DNA of 64,000 nt from an uncultured Pirellulaceae bacterium (GCA_938083195.1 CALKCK010000004.1:124001-188000), one strand, 5' to 3'; shown: positions 54,248-63,935, numbered from the stretch's first letter. Notes: generated by a model from the sequence alone, not told the origin. Numbers and translations: made by a program.

Positions 54248-55418
54248 GACCCCCGTCAGGTTCCGTTGATTGAATCAAGGTGTTGGTTTCCAGAGTATTT
54301 CTAGGAAGCTGGATACCTAATAAACCGGACAGTTTTTCGAGATTTCTGGAATACCGCTTGGAAAAGAACAGGTGTGCTTGTTGGAATCCATTGACTTTGA
54401 TTCGGTTGACTAAAATTGCGTCGTAGATCTCAAGTTGGTGGGAGTCTCGTGGCAAAATGATCGTTTTGTTACCAAGGAATAAGCGTCGCTGGGTTAATTC
54501 CCAACCCGTTTCGTGCGGGCGCAGGTGCAATCGAGCTTTGGTGGGAAAGGGCCCCAGAGGGCGGTCGGGGAAAACGATCAGTTCGGCAATATTGGGGATT
54601 TGATAGGACGGGCGGAGCAAGCACCAGAATTGGTCCCAGATTATGTTTCTGATGTAATGGACTCTTCGGTTGATCCACCGGAACACAAATAGTCCAGCCG
54701 CCAACATTAAGAAATTCAAGCACAGTGCAAGTGTCGGGCTCCAAAGGTAAACCGCTAACAGAAGTGCACATATTAATTTATTGGCTATCTCTAAGAGACC
54801 GTCAATAAATGGAATTGGAATTAACCAGACCATGACCTCAAAGAAAAACTTGATTGTGTTGATGACGACAATGTTGAAGGTTGCAAAAAGGCAAAATAAA
54901 ACACTCGAGGAGAATGTGAAGATCGAGGCGTGTACCACCGTGACTTCGTCGACGCCCGTCGGTTCACCGGGGAATACGGTCAATACGCGAATCAGAATTA
55001 TGGTGATGATTGCGGCATAGGTCTCTAATTGGTCAATTGCCTGAGCAAATGGCTTGCTGACTTTTGTAAATCTTGGAACGGATGTAAGGATCGTCAAACA
55101 CAAGAATGTCCAAAATAAATATGGATTTTGGAGCACAGGGTTATCGCTGATGAATGAATTAGGCAGCTCCCAATTCCCGCCAAACTGAGACACTCCGGCT
55201 AGGATCGTGATCCCAAAAAATGGGGAGATGGCAATGGGGGCAAGGGGGCCAAGCCAATCGCTTGCTTGAGCCATCGTTGTGATCTGAGCGATTGAGTCAG
55301 TGTCGCCAGATGGAAAGGGGGGGGCGAAGTTGAGCGATTCCCCTTCTATTTGAAAGCTCCAGAGAGTACTTGCAATGAACAGGAGCAAGAGGCAGCGAAG
55401 AATTATGAAAGCGCTCAC
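54234..55418 (-). CDS. Multi-pass membrane protein of unknown function
   Basis: I do not recognise a family. The 394-residue protein has about seven hydrophobic segments in the first two thirds (the first at about 3-20, later ones from about 60 to 265) and a soluble basic C-terminal domain of about 120 residues. I place the start at a GTG (55418) with AAAGGA five bases upstream; the ORF-track TTG eight codons earlier lies before that site. It overlaps the bifunctional-nuclease gene tail to tail by 14 bases. Confidence 0.75.
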   Translation of the reverse strand: MSAFIILRCLLLLFIASTLWSFQIEGESLNFAPPFPSGDTDSIAQITTMAQASDWLGPLAPIAISPFFGITILAGVSQFGGNWELPNSFISDNPVLQNPYLFWTFLCLTILTSVPRFTKVSKPFAQAIDQLETYAAIITIILIRVLTVFPGEPTGVDEVTVVHASIFTFSSSVLFCLFATFNIVVINTIKFFFEVMVWLIPIPFIDGLLEIANKLICALLLAVYLWSPTLALCLNFLMLAAGLFVFRWINRRVHYIRNIIWDQFWCLLRPSYQIPNIAELIVFPDRPLGPFPTKARLHLRPHETGWELTQRRLFLGNKTIILPRDSHQLEIYDAILVNRIKVNGFQQAHLFFSKRYSRNLEKLSGLLGIQLPRNTLETNTLIQSTEPDGGLNLP

Positions 55419-55740
55419 GATTGTCCTTTGGTGGAGACCCAAATTCAGAACGACTGTGATCGTAAGTCGATAGCTACCTTACGGCTTGAATCAAATTCAG
55501 AGTCACTGGTTGGCTATCTCGATCGAATTACTGAGTAGTATAGCGGAAAGCCTTGTCGAGGGGCGGCTAACTACTTTCGGTAAATCAATGGCAGTAATCA
55601 GGCGGCCTCTATGAGGCGCATGATTGGGCATTTGTGCAATTGAGGTAATCCAGCGGGCTCAACCCAAGAAATGTGCTAAGCCAAAAAAAAACTCCAGCCA
55701 ATTTGGGCTGGAGTTTTGTGATTCAAGCACTACGGTTGGA
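55419..55740. other. Intergenic region with terminator, between two minus-strand genes
   Basis: These 322 bases hold the terminator at 55683-55717. The remainder should carry the membrane-protein promoter; I see no RNA gene or clear motif. Confidence 0.45.
55683..55717 (-). terminator. Intrinsic terminator of the 78-residue protein gene
   Basis: A 12-bp stem AAAACTCCAGCC/GGCTGGAGTTTT with a 6-base loop is followed on the minus strand by T. It lies 23 bases after the stop. Confidence 0.9.
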
Positions 55741-55977
55741 TCACTCTCGTGGACGGACAGCGCCGGTCAATCCTGAGTAATCTTCACGGTCTTCGCCGTG
55801 CCATAGGGGTTGTCCTTCAAGAACGCGTCGTCGAAGCGCCTCAATTTTTTCGTCTGATCCCGCAGGAGCATCCGTCGCCATGAATTGCTCGCCTTGGAAC
55901 GGCACGAAATCTTCATCGTGTCCATACTCAAGGATTGCTTCAAAGACGTTTTTTACTTTCTTGTTACCGTTGGACAT
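55741..55977 (-). CDS. Small hypothetical protein (78 residues)
   Basis: The protein starts at MSNGNKKVKNVFEAILEYG and ends in DYSGLTGAVRPRE. The C-terminal RRRVLEGQPLWHGEDREDYSGLTG pattern resembles short hypothetical proteins of planctomycetes, but I cannot name a function. It is acidic and probably soluble. The ATG at 55977 is preceded by AGGT; the 61-codon extension in the ORF track has no supporting features. A dedicated terminator 23 bases after the stop supports a real gene. Confidence 0.75.
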   Translation of the reverse strand: MSNGNKKVKNVFEAILEYGHDEDFVPFQGEQFMATDAPAGSDEKIEALRRRVLEGQPLWHGEDREDYSGLTGAVRPRE

Positions 55978-56608
55978 GGGTATGTACCTGTAGTTGGGCA
56001 AAATCTTTTTCAAGGGAAATGAGCCACAGATTGCGATTAAATTCGGGTCGCCGAATTGACGGCGTGAGCAAAAGTTTTCGCGTGGTGAAGTGGGCTCCAA
56101 AAAAAATTGGTGTGAACCATTCGTGAGATCAGGATGGTCACGACCAATTAACGAAGGCATTATTGACGAGCCGCAATCAAAGTCAAGAAATTTGTTTTCG
56201 AATTTTGAAAATGTTTTTATCAGTCAAAAACAGCCTTTGTCGAATACCGGACTCGGTTGGGTTCTTGAGTGGGAACGGCCTGCGATTAGTCGATTGTTGA
56301 GGCCGGATAAGCGACTGAGCTAAGGGTCGCTTGGTGACTTTAAATCAATTTAACGGTGCAATCCTCTGCAGGAAGTTAAAAATGAACGATTTTACGCATC
56401 TTCTTGGCTTTGGCTAAAACGCGGAACAGGTTAATCTAAGCCATTAAGTTCCCCTCAAGCGTTGTCACTATCGTTCCACTTGTGGGACATTTTGCCGCGA
56501 TTAACGGCAAGTAAAAAAACTGAGTTTCCACGAGATGGACAGTCGACACGGGGTGGTTTACCTAGAACCGTCCGGACTTTGTGAATGAGAAGGAAGCGAT
56601 TAACGAGA
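55978..56608. other. Long divergent intergenic region upstream of the YjbQ gene
   Basis: About 630 bases without a gene I can support. The 77-codon plus-strand ORF at 56090-56323 has no ribosome site or family features. A short inverted repeat GCCG-N7-CGGC lies near 56500. No tRNA, riboswitch or T-run hairpin was seen. Confidence 0.4.
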
Positions 56609-57037
56609 ATGTCGGAATATTATCAAACTTGCGTCTCCCTTCCGCCTCGGTCTCGCGGGTTTCATTTAATCACTACCGAGATTCTCGATGCGATTCCTGA
56701 GATTCAACGTTTTGAAGTCGGTCTTTGTCACGTTTTCATTCAGCACACCTCGGCGGGGTTAACGATTAATGAGAATGCTGACCCTGACGTTCGGGTCGAT
56801 ATGGAGACCGCTGCGAATCAGTTATGCCCCGAGGGAAGTCCATTTATTCACACTTGCGAAGGCTCGGATGATATGCCGGCTCACGTCAAAGCCTCTCTTT
56901 TCGGGGCGAGTGTGACAGTGCCAATTCAGTCCGGTCGCCTTATGCTTGGTACGTGGCAGGGTATTTATCTGTGCGAACATCGCAACAGCGGCGGGCCGCG
57001 TCGGTTAGTGATTACAATTCAAGGGAAATTGAAATGA
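56609..57037 (+). CDS. YjbQ family protein (UPF0047)
   Basis: This 142-residue trimeric-type protein belongs to the YjbQ family. Members have weak thiamine-phosphate synthase activity in vitro, but the natural role is unknown. The conserved active-site patterns are FIQHTSAGLTINENADPDV, the CEGSDDMPAHVKASLFG stretch and GTWQGIYLCEHRN. Its stop codon overlaps the start of the next gene in ATGA, indicating translational coupling. The start could be eight codons earlier (56585). Confidence 0.93.
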   Translation: MSEYYQTCVSLPPRSRGFHLITTEILDAIPEIQRFEVGLCHVFIQHTSAGLTINENADPDVRVDMETAANQLCPEGSPFIHTCEGSDDMPAHVKASLFGASVTVPIQSGRLMLGTWQGIYLCEHRNSGGPRRLVITIQGKLK

Positions 57038-57417
57038 ATAGCATCAGACTAAAACAATTGATTACCGGTGTTTTCGCTGGCGTTGTGGGGGGGATCATTG
57101 GCGGGCTGTTTTGCAAAATCATCTCGAGTTACGGATATTACAGTGGCATCATGCCGGGGGCAGCAGTTGGACTCGCATTTAGTACGGTCTGTCGATCGGG
57201 TGGCTGGTTATACGCGGGAGTTTCAGGGTTAATGGGGTTAGTGGCTGGGTTGCTGGTTCAGTGGATGGTTTACAGTAACTCGCCAACATTTTTCGAGTTC
57301 TTAATTGACCCTCCCACCTTTGGATGGCTCGAATGGGTAAGCATTGGCTGTGGTGCCGTTATTGCATTCTTTTTGGTTCGCCCCCGTGATTTGGGTGTGC
57401 CAACGGTGAGTCGCTAA
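57034..57417 (+). CDS. Small membrane protein coupled to YjbQ
   Basis: This 127-residue protein starts within the YjbQ stop (ATGA overlap), so the ORF-track start inside YjbQ is not used. It has three to four hydrophobic glycine-rich segments (about 9-32, 38-56, 58-80 and 103-120). I do not recognise a family. The overlap and shared direction argue that it is expressed together with YjbQ. Confidence 0.72.
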   Translation: MNSIRLKQLITGVFAGVVGGIIGGLFCKIISSYGYYSGIMPGAAVGLAFSTVCRSGGWLYAGVSGLMGLVAGLLVQWMVYSNSPTFFEFLIDPPTFGWLEWVSIGCGAVIAFFLVRPRDLGVPTVSR

Positions 57418-57493
57418 TCTTGGCGATCTGGTTTAACACTGCCCTTTAGTAATTCGGAGATAGGGGCATTAATATTGTCCTCGTTGATAAGAC

Positions 57494-60331
57494 GTGCAAA
57501 ATACAAACTCTCAAAAAGCGGAAGCGGAAGCGGATGGAGCGGTGTCAGATAAATCGGTCCAAATCATCGGTGCGCGGACTCATAACTTAAAAAATATTAG
57601 CGTTGAAATTCCTCGCGACCAGGTTGTCGTAATTACAGGATTGAGTGGCAGTGGGAAGAGCTCACTCGCATTCGACACTCTCTACGCAGAAGGCCAGCGT
57701 CAGTACGTTGAGAGTTTGTCAATATTTTCACGTCAGTTTTTTAATCAGATTCCCAAAGCCGATGTGGATCAGATAATTGGTCTGCAACCCACGCTTTGCC
57801 TCGACCAGTCTCATCATTCATCAAACCGGCGAAGTACCGTTGGAACGATTACTGAGATTTATGACTATCTGAGACTTTTGTTTGCTCGCGTAGGCGATAT
57901 TCATTGTTATCAATGCAGTCAGGCGATTAAACAGCAAACGCCTCAGCAGATTCGTGATCGATTACTCGAATTGCCCGAGCGAACGAAGGTGATGATTCTG
58001 GCCCCGCTGGTAAAGGGGCAGTCTGGACAGAGTAGCGAGACTATAAAAAAGATTCGTCGGGAACGATTGGTTCGAGCCCGCGTCGATGGTGTGGTTCACG
58101 ATATTGATCAACTCCCAGTCCTACTGGAGGACCAGGCCTATCACATCGAAGCCGTAACCGACCGAATTATTATTAGGGAGGGTATTGAGTCGCGGTTACT
58201 CGAGTCGCTTGATAATGCTATTCGAATTAATGGTGAAGGGAATTTAGTTTGTTCCTATTTAAAATCTGGCAATGGGACGCCTGATTCAGATACATGGGAA
58301 GACCTTGTTTTTAATACGAGGTATTCGTGCCCAGATTGTGATATTTGCTATTCTGAAGTGCAACCACGAAGTTTTAGTTTTAACAGTCCAATTGGAGCAT
58401 GCGATGAGTGTTCTGGGCTCGGGCAGTTGCTTCAGTTTGATCCGACGCTTGTGGTTAATCGCCGCCTATCGGTATTGGACGGTGCCGTGATTCCCTGGAC
58501 GGGCTTAACTAAACCCAAGTTCAAAAAAATGCAGGTTGCAATTGAACCGCTCTTGGTTTCAATCGGTTGTGAGATGACAACGGTAATAGGGTCGTTGGAT
58601 GCTTCGCAATTCAATCAGCTTTTTTATTCTGTTGATAAGGAGAGGTTAGGCCTTCAGGCTCTGCTCCAAAAAGAACTTTCTACGACCTCTTCGGAGGAGC
58701 GGCAGTTTGAATTGGAATCGTATATTTCAGACGTCGCCTGCCATCAATGTCTTGGTTCTCGAGTTTCGAAGCAAGCGAGGTCCGTGTTGATCAATGGTCA
58801 GCACATTGGCGAGTTGGTGGAACTGTCGCTTGAGGAATTGAAAGAGTTTTTTAGTGATGTTCATTTTGAGGACGAACGGGAAGTTGTTGCGTCGCTATTG
58901 ATTTCCGAGATCGCACATCGACTCGATTTTTTGAAAAAAGTCGGGATTGGATATTTGACCCTTGGTAGATCTGCGGTGACTCTGAGCGGAGGTGAGCATC
59001 AGCGAGTTCGGCTTGCCAGTTCCATTGGAACTGGAATTACCAATGCCTGTTTTATTTTGGACGAACCATCCATCGGGCTGCATCAGCACGATAATGATCG
59101 TTTAATCAATGCCATTACCAAACTCAAAGATTCGGGTAATTCTGTCATTGTAGTCGAGCATGATGAGGCGATGATTCGTTCGGCTGATTATGTGATCGAT
59201 ATGGGGCCTGGAGCTGGACCGGGTGGCGGTCGTGTCGTGGCTTCTGGAACGGCAGAAGAGGTCATTGGAAAAGGAGATGGGTTGACGGCGCAGTACCTTT
59301 CCGGCGAACGTGAGATCAGTAGCGTGTCGAATCGGCGGAAAATAAATTCGGAGAAGTGCATTCAATTATTTAACGCTTCGGGCAATAACCTAAGATCCGT
59401 CGATGTCAACATTCCACTGGGAGTCCTGTGTTGTATTTCCGGTGTTAGTGGCAGTGGGAAAAGCACGCTGATCAATCAAACGTTTGCTCCCGCAATTTCA
59501 CGGGAGCTAGATCAGGGAGGCAATTTGCCATTACCATTTGAGCGTCTTGAAGGAACTGGCCAAATAAGTCGATTGGTGATGGTCGATCAAAAGCCGATTG
59601 GTAAGAACTCCCGTGCATGCCCCGCAACTTTTACGGGGCTAATGAGTGAATTGCGTCGAATGTTTGCCGCCACCAAGGCGGCGAAGCGACTGGGTTACGG
59701 TCCGGGAAGGTTCAGTTTTAATACCCGGGCTGGCTGGTGTCCGGATTGCCAGGGGCAGGGGATTCGCCGCATGGATATGAATTTCATGCCGGATATATTC
59801 GTCACCTGCGACGCTTGCGAAGGTCGTCGATTTAACGTGCAGACGTTGCAGGTTCGATTTGGTGAGTTAACGATTGCGGACGTTTTGGATTTGACCGTTG
59901 ATCAAGCGAAATTAAGATTCGAAGGATTTTTTAAATTGTCGATGATTTTGGAATGCCTTGCAGATGTTGGGCTGGGCTATCTCAAGCTTGGGCAAGCGTC
60001 TAGTACTTTGTCTGGCGGTGAGGCTCAGCGGGTGAAACTGGCCACGGAGTTGTCGAAGTCGAGTTCGAATGGACAGTTGTATGTGCTCGATGAACCAACA
60101 ACTGGATTGCATTTTGAGGATATTCGGTTGCTGATGGTGGCAATTAATCGATTGATTGATCGAGGTAATTCGATGGTGGTTATCGAGCACAATATCGATG
60201 TTTTACGTTGTGCCGATTGGATAATTGATATGGGTCCCGGGGGTGGTTTAGCTGGTGGTCAAGTCGTGGCCGTGGGAGCTCCTGAACAGGTTGCTAAAAA
60301 TCCTGACTCATTGACCGGGCGATATCTCTAA
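57494..60331 (+). CDS. uvrA: Divergent UvrA-family excinuclease ATPase
   Basis: UvrA dimers find bulky DNA damage and load UvrB. This 945-residue protein has both ABC modules: Walker A GLSGSGKSS (about 49-57) and GVSGSGKST (about 649-657), signatures LSGGEHQ (about 496) and LSGGEAQ (about 838), and zinc modules at about 279-306 and 749-776. It departs from typical UvrA in the DNA/UvrB-contact regions (SIFSRQFFNQIPKADVD, LDQSHHSSNRRS and KPIGKNSRACPAT), so it may be a second, lineage-specific paralogue rather than the main UvrA. The start is a GTG without a ribosome site. It probably heads its own unit. Confidence 0.93.
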   Translation: MQNTNSQKAEAEADGAVSDKSVQIIGARTHNLKNISVEIPRDQVVVITGLSGSGKSSLAFDTLYAEGQRQYVESLSIFSRQFFNQIPKADVDQIIGLQPTLCLDQSHHSSNRRSTVGTITEIYDYLRLLFARVGDIHCYQCSQAIKQQTPQQIRDRLLELPERTKVMILAPLVKGQSGQSSETIKKIRRERLVRARVDGVVHDIDQLPVLLEDQAYHIEAVTDRIIIREGIESRLLESLDNAIRINGEGNLVCSYLKSGNGTPDSDTWEDLVFNTRYSCPDCDICYSEVQPRSFSFNSPIGACDECSGLGQLLQFDPTLVVNRRLSVLDGAVIPWTGLTKPKFKKMQVAIEPLLVSIGCEMTTVIGSLDASQFNQLFYSVDKERLGLQALLQKELSTTSSEERQFELESYISDVACHQCLGSRVSKQARSVLINGQHIGELVELSLEELKEFFSDVHFEDEREVVASLLISEIAHRLDFLKKVGIGYLTLGRSAVTLSGGEHQRVRLASSIGTGITNACFILDEPSIGLHQHDNDRLINAITKLKDSGNSVIVVEHDEAMIRSADYVIDMGPGAGPGGGRVVASGTAEEVIGKGDGLTAQYLSGEREISSVSNRRKINSEKCIQLFNASGNNLRSVDVNIPLGVLCCISGVSGSGKSTLINQTFAPAISRELDQGGNLPLPFERLEGTGQISRLVMVDQKPIGKNSRACPATFTGLMSELRRMFAATKAAKRLGYGPGRFSFNTRAGWCPDCQGQGIRRMDMNFMPDIFVTCDACEGRRFNVQTLQVRFGELTIADVLDLTVDQAKLRFEGFFKLSMILECLADVGLGYLKLGQASSTLSGGEAQRVKLATELSKSSSNGQLYVLDEPTTGLHFEDIRLLMVAINRLIDRGNSMVVIEHNIDVLRCADWIIDMGPGGGLAGGQVVAVGAPEQVAKNPDSLTGRYL

Positions 60332-60492
60332 GTGGTCTTTTGGGGTTTACGCAAGTTAGGGGTGGTAAGCCGTAGGCAAATCAATCTAGGCTGCGTGTTG
60401 CGTCGCTTCAGCGATTGCAGTAACTTCGTGCTGGTTCGATCCAGCGGATTTGTTTTTAGTTCGTTTTCTTTTTCTTGAAATTTCATAGATTT

Positions 60493-60945
60493 ATGACAGT
60501 CACGATTCGTAATGCAATCCCGAGCGACGCGGCAACGATCGCTGAGTTTCAGTTAGCGATGGCTCAAGAGACCGAAGAAAAGCAGCTTGAGCTGGAGGTC
60601 GTCCGACCGGCGGTCGATGAGGTGTTTGCCAATCCTGCGCGGGGATTTTATCTCGTGGGGGAGATTGGTGGAGACGTGGCCGGTAGCTTAATGGTTACTT
60701 ATGAATGGTCCGACTGGCGGAATAGTAATATCTGGTATATCCAATCGGTGTACGTTCAGAAGCAGTATCGCGGACGCGGTGTTTTTAAAAATCTCTACCA
60801 AACGGTTCTCGAGCAGGCGCGATTGCAGCAAGCTGGATATGTCAGGCTGTATGTTGAGACCGACAACGAACGGGCTCAAAAAGTGTACGAGTCGCTGGGG
60901 ATGAAGCGTTTGCCGTACTATATGTACGACATCAAGGTAGATTAA
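60493..60945 (+). CDS. GNAT family N-acetyltransferase
   Basis: This acetyltransferase of 150 residues has the GNAT acetyl-CoA motif QYRGRGVFKNLY (the R/Q-x-x-G-x-G/A loop) after the VYVQ strand, and a C-terminal ETDNERAQKVYESLGM typical of the family. The substrate is unknown. I use the ATG at 60493; the ORF-track TTG six codons earlier is less likely. It is convergent with the MATE gene. Confidence 0.92.
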   Translation: MTVTIRNAIPSDAATIAEFQLAMAQETEEKQLELEVVRPAVDEVFANPARGFYLVGEIGGDVAGSLMVTYEWSDWRNSNIWYIQSVYVQKQYRGRGVFKNLYQTVLEQARLQQAGYVRLYVETDNERAQKVYESLGMKRLPYYMYDIKVD

Positions 60946-60975
60946 GAACGGTCTGGCTGGTGCAAATATGCGAGG

Positions 60976-62358
60976 TTAAAGGAGTTTTGCGTCGGTCTCC
61001 GAAGGCGACGTTAGTCCTTGTTCAAGTTTAAGAACTCTCATTTTAAATTGAAATCGCAGCGTTAATAAAACGGCGGCAGTCGCTAACCCCGTGGTCATAC
61101 CAATCCAAAGTCCAACACCTTCTAGTTTGGCGCCGAAACAAAGGTAGGCTCCGACGACGCAACCGACTAGCCAGTAAGATACGAGGGTTAGCGCCATTGC
61201 GGCTTTGGTATCTTTGATACCTCGAAGTGACCCAGAGGCCGCGACTTGAAGTCCATCAACGACTTGAAACAAGGCGGCGAGGGCGAGAAAGGAAATGGCA
61301 TAGGCGACGACCGGTGCGTTGGCCTCGACGTTAACGTCGATGTACATTCCAATGATGGGGCGCGGCAGCAGCCAGAAAATTAAGCCGCTAATGCTCATGG
61401 CACCGATACAAAGCAGCATTCCAGCGTGTCCAGCGATTTCGGCGCGGTGAGGCGAACCGGCGCCAATGGCCTGACCGACCCGAACTGAGGTGGCAATGGC
61501 GAGTCCAAGAGGAATCATGAACGAAATCGAAGCCGTTTGTAAAGCGATTTGATGCGCTGCTAATTGGGTTTCACTGATCGTTCCCATTGCAAAAGCGGCA
61601 GCGCCAAACATGCCCGCTTCAAATGCAAGTGTCATCCCAATGGGTCCGCCGACACGGGCGACCTCCTTGAGTGTGGTAAAGTCTGGGCGGCGCAATTTTG
61701 AAAAGATATGAAGATCTGAGTATTGGTGCGAAACGTAAATGCACAAGGCAATGAATACAATGCCGTACACTAGGCTACTTGCATATCCCGTTCCAACTAA
61801 CCCCAACGCAGGTAGCCCGTAATGCCCAAACATCAGCGCATCGTTTGCAAACACATTCAGGGCAACGCCGATAAGGCTGATGATCATGATCGGCTTGGTG
61901 TTAGATTTGCCTTCGAGAAGTCCTCTCAATCCCATAATCCAAAGCGCTGGTAACAATCCCCAAGAAATTGCTTTTAAATATTCGCTACTTGCCAATGCCG
62001 TTTCAGGGCTTTGGTTAAACCAGATTAGTAATGGATATGCGTTTCGATACAGTAGAAAAGCCGGGGTAAAAAGCAGCACCCCCATCCAAAGACCCTGGCG
62101 TGTTGCTCGACCACATAGATCGTCATCTTTGGCGCCAGTCGCCTGAGAGACAATCGGGCTAACACCGATGATGACGCCTGAGAGGACGATTAAAATAAAG
62201 TGAAAAAGTGTACTGCCAATCGCAATCCCTGCGAGTGCTTCTTTCCCTAGTCGCCCCACCATTATTGTGTCGACAAACGAGATCGTATTTTGGGCGACCT
62301 GAGCGAGGACTAGCGGCACTGCGACAGTAACGAGTTCTTTAAATTCCTTCCGATACAA
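60976..62358 (-). CDS. MATE family efflux transporter
   Basis: This 12-helix transporter of 460 residues exports cationic drugs or metabolites using a sodium or proton gradient. The N-terminal QVAQNTISFVDTIMVGRLG and ALAGIAIGS, followed by the second-half GLAIATSVRVGQAIGAG, are the usual MATE signatures. The start is a TTG at 62358 without a ribosome site, and later in-frame ATGs are too internal. Substrate unknown. Confidence 0.93.
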   Translation of the reverse strand: MYRKEFKELVTVAVPLVLAQVAQNTISFVDTIMVGRLGKEALAGIAIGSTLFHFILIVLSGVIIGVSPIVSQATGAKDDDLCGRATRQGLWMGVLLFTPAFLLYRNAYPLLIWFNQSPETALASSEYLKAISWGLLPALWIMGLRGLLEGKSNTKPIMIISLIGVALNVFANDALMFGHYGLPALGLVGTGYASSLVYGIVFIALCIYVSHQYSDLHIFSKLRRPDFTTLKEVARVGGPIGMTLAFEAGMFGAAAFAMGTISETQLAAHQIALQTASISFMIPLGLAIATSVRVGQAIGAGSPHRAEIAGHAGMLLCIGAMSISGLIFWLLPRPIIGMYIDVNVEANAPVVAYAISFLALAALFQVVDGLQVAASGSLRGIKDTKAAMALTLVSYWLVGCVVGAYLCFGAKLEGVGLWIGMTTGLATAAVLLTLRFQFKMRVLKLEQGLTSPSETDAKLL

Positions 62359-62699
62359 GGCTTTACTCGTTAGTTGATGGCTGAGGATGATTGCTAAAGC
62401 AATGCAAGGTAGTGCTCGCTTGGATCAAAATATAACCGGTATATCTTAATCCGGCGATTGGGCTAATATAGTGCGATGGTTACCGAGGTGCCTTGTATTT
62501 CTAGATCTAAAATGGACATTTTGCCTCCATTTGACTGTGAATATAAATATCCAGATTGGATGAAGCCAGATTGGATGAAGCCAATCTGGTCCCAGATGAA
62601 ACCGGAGTTTTCATCCCCACGAGCTGGCAACGATTGTGGTTCTCCATGCGGTTATTCATTCGTGGCTCAGGCCTGTGAGATTCATTAGAGACACAATCA
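62359..62699. other. Divergent intergenic region MATE / MFS with a short ORF
   Basis: These 341 bases contain a perfect 15-bp tandem duplication (62551-62580) inside a 70-codon ORF (62476-62688, plus) whose peptide reads PDWMKPDWMKP. The ORF has no ribosome site and no recognised family, so I do not call it a gene. Confidence 0.4.
62551..62580. repeat. Two perfect 15-bp tandem copies
   Basis: CCAGATTGGATGAAG occurs twice in a row, followed by CCAATCTGG, which is a partial inverted copy of its start. Confidence 0.95.
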
Positions 62700-63935
62700 A
62701 TGCAAGGTATTTTTTCATTCGTCTTCCAGAACGCCCGTTGGCTGCTGGGCGGTTTGCTTCTTACTTTTTTCTCAAGCTTTGGGCAGACCTTTTTTATATC
62801 CCTTTTTTCGGGTGAAATTCGAGGGTCGTTTGAATTGTCTGACGGGGAGTTTGGTGCGATTTACATGGCCGGAACTCTTGCCAGCGCCGTGACATTGATA
62901 GGGTTAGGGAAAACACTCGATCGATTTTCGATCTCTGCAGTATCGCTTTGTGTTATTTGTGCACTTGCGATTGCGTGTCTGGGGATGTCATTTGTTAATT
63001 CATGGGTTCTGTTGTTAATTGTCATTTACGCTCTGCGCTTATTCGGGCAGGGGATGATGACTCATACTTCTCAAACAGCCATCGGGAGATGGTATGATGC
63101 TGATCGTGGTCGCGCGATTTCGTTGACTTCAATGGGGCATCAAATTGGTGAAGCTTTATTTCCAGCTACCGTGTTGGTGTTGTTAGGGTGGTATGATTGG
63201 CGTGTCACCTGGCGAATTTGTGCCGTGGCGTTAGTCGTTGTTGCCTTGCCGACGATCGTACTGTTGATGCGAGTTGAGCATCAGCCCAGTATTGAGCACC
63301 AATCAAAGTTGGAAAATAAGACGCGTGACTGGACTCGGGGAGAAGTCATTCGGGACGGCGTCTTTTGGATTCTCTGCCTCGGGATTCTCGCTCCGGCGTT
63401 TATTGGAACGTCGGTGTTTTTTCATCAGGTCAGAATCGTGGAATCCAAAGGTTGGTCACCGAGCGTATTTGCCGTTTCATTTTTGGTTTTATCAATAACG
63501 ACGGTCTTCTTTACACTCGTTGCTGGGCAACTGGTTGACCGTTATCACGCTCGGCGAATTTTACCCGTATTTTTGATTCCATTGGGAATTGCCTGCCTGG
63601 TCTTAAGTTGGGGGCAGGCTCCTTTGGCAATCTATGGGTTTATGTTCCTGCTGGCGATTTCCTACGGATTTTCGAGCGCAATCTTTGGAACGATTTGGCC
63701 TGAAACCTACGGAACAGCACACCTTGGGGCGATTCGAGCGGTTGCTGTTGCCGCCATGGTATTTGCTTCGGCGATTGGTCCGGGAATAACTGGTTGGTGT
63801 ATCGACCGGGGGATTGGTTTCGATTTTCAACTGATGGTGATGGCGGTTTATTGTTTGTTTGCGGCAATGGCGATGGTTGCCGCAGTGAAAATCTTGGAAA
63901 GACGCCGACAGATCGTTTCAGTTGAAATCGATTAG
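62700..63935 (+). CDS. Major facilitator superfamily transporter
   Basis: This 411-residue protein has about 12 hydrophobic helices with the central hydrophilic loop (about 175-225) of MFS. The motif-A-like segment after TM2 (GLGKTLDRFSI) and its repeat after TM8 (GQLVDRYHARRI) support the family. GRWYDADRGRAISLTSMG resembles the oxalate/monocarboxylate branch, but the substrate is unknown. It is complete within the window. Confidence 0.92.
   Translation: MQGIFSFVFQNARWLLGGLLLTFFSSFGQTFFISLFSGEIRGSFELSDGEFGAIYMAGTLASAVTLIGLGKTLDRFSISAVSLCVICALAIACLGMSFVNSWVLLLIVIYALRLFGQGMMTHTSQTAIGRWYDADRGRAISLTSMGHQIGEALFPATVLVLLGWYDWRVTWRICAVALVVVALPTIVLLMRVEHQPSIEHQSKLENKTRDWTRGEVIRDGVFWILCLGILAPAFIGTSVFFHQVRIVESKGWSPSVFAVSFLVLSITTVFFTLVAGQLVDRYHARRILPVFLIPLGIACLVLSWGQAPLAIYGFMFLLAISYGFSSAIFGTIWPETYGTAHLGAIRAVAVAAMVFASAIGPGITGWCIDRGIGFDFQLMVMAVYCLFAAMAMVAAVKILERRRQIVSVEID

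Noticed and set aside
56090-56323. 77-residue ORF upstream of the YjbQ gene
   Set aside because: No ribosome site, no motif, and ordinary intergenic composition.
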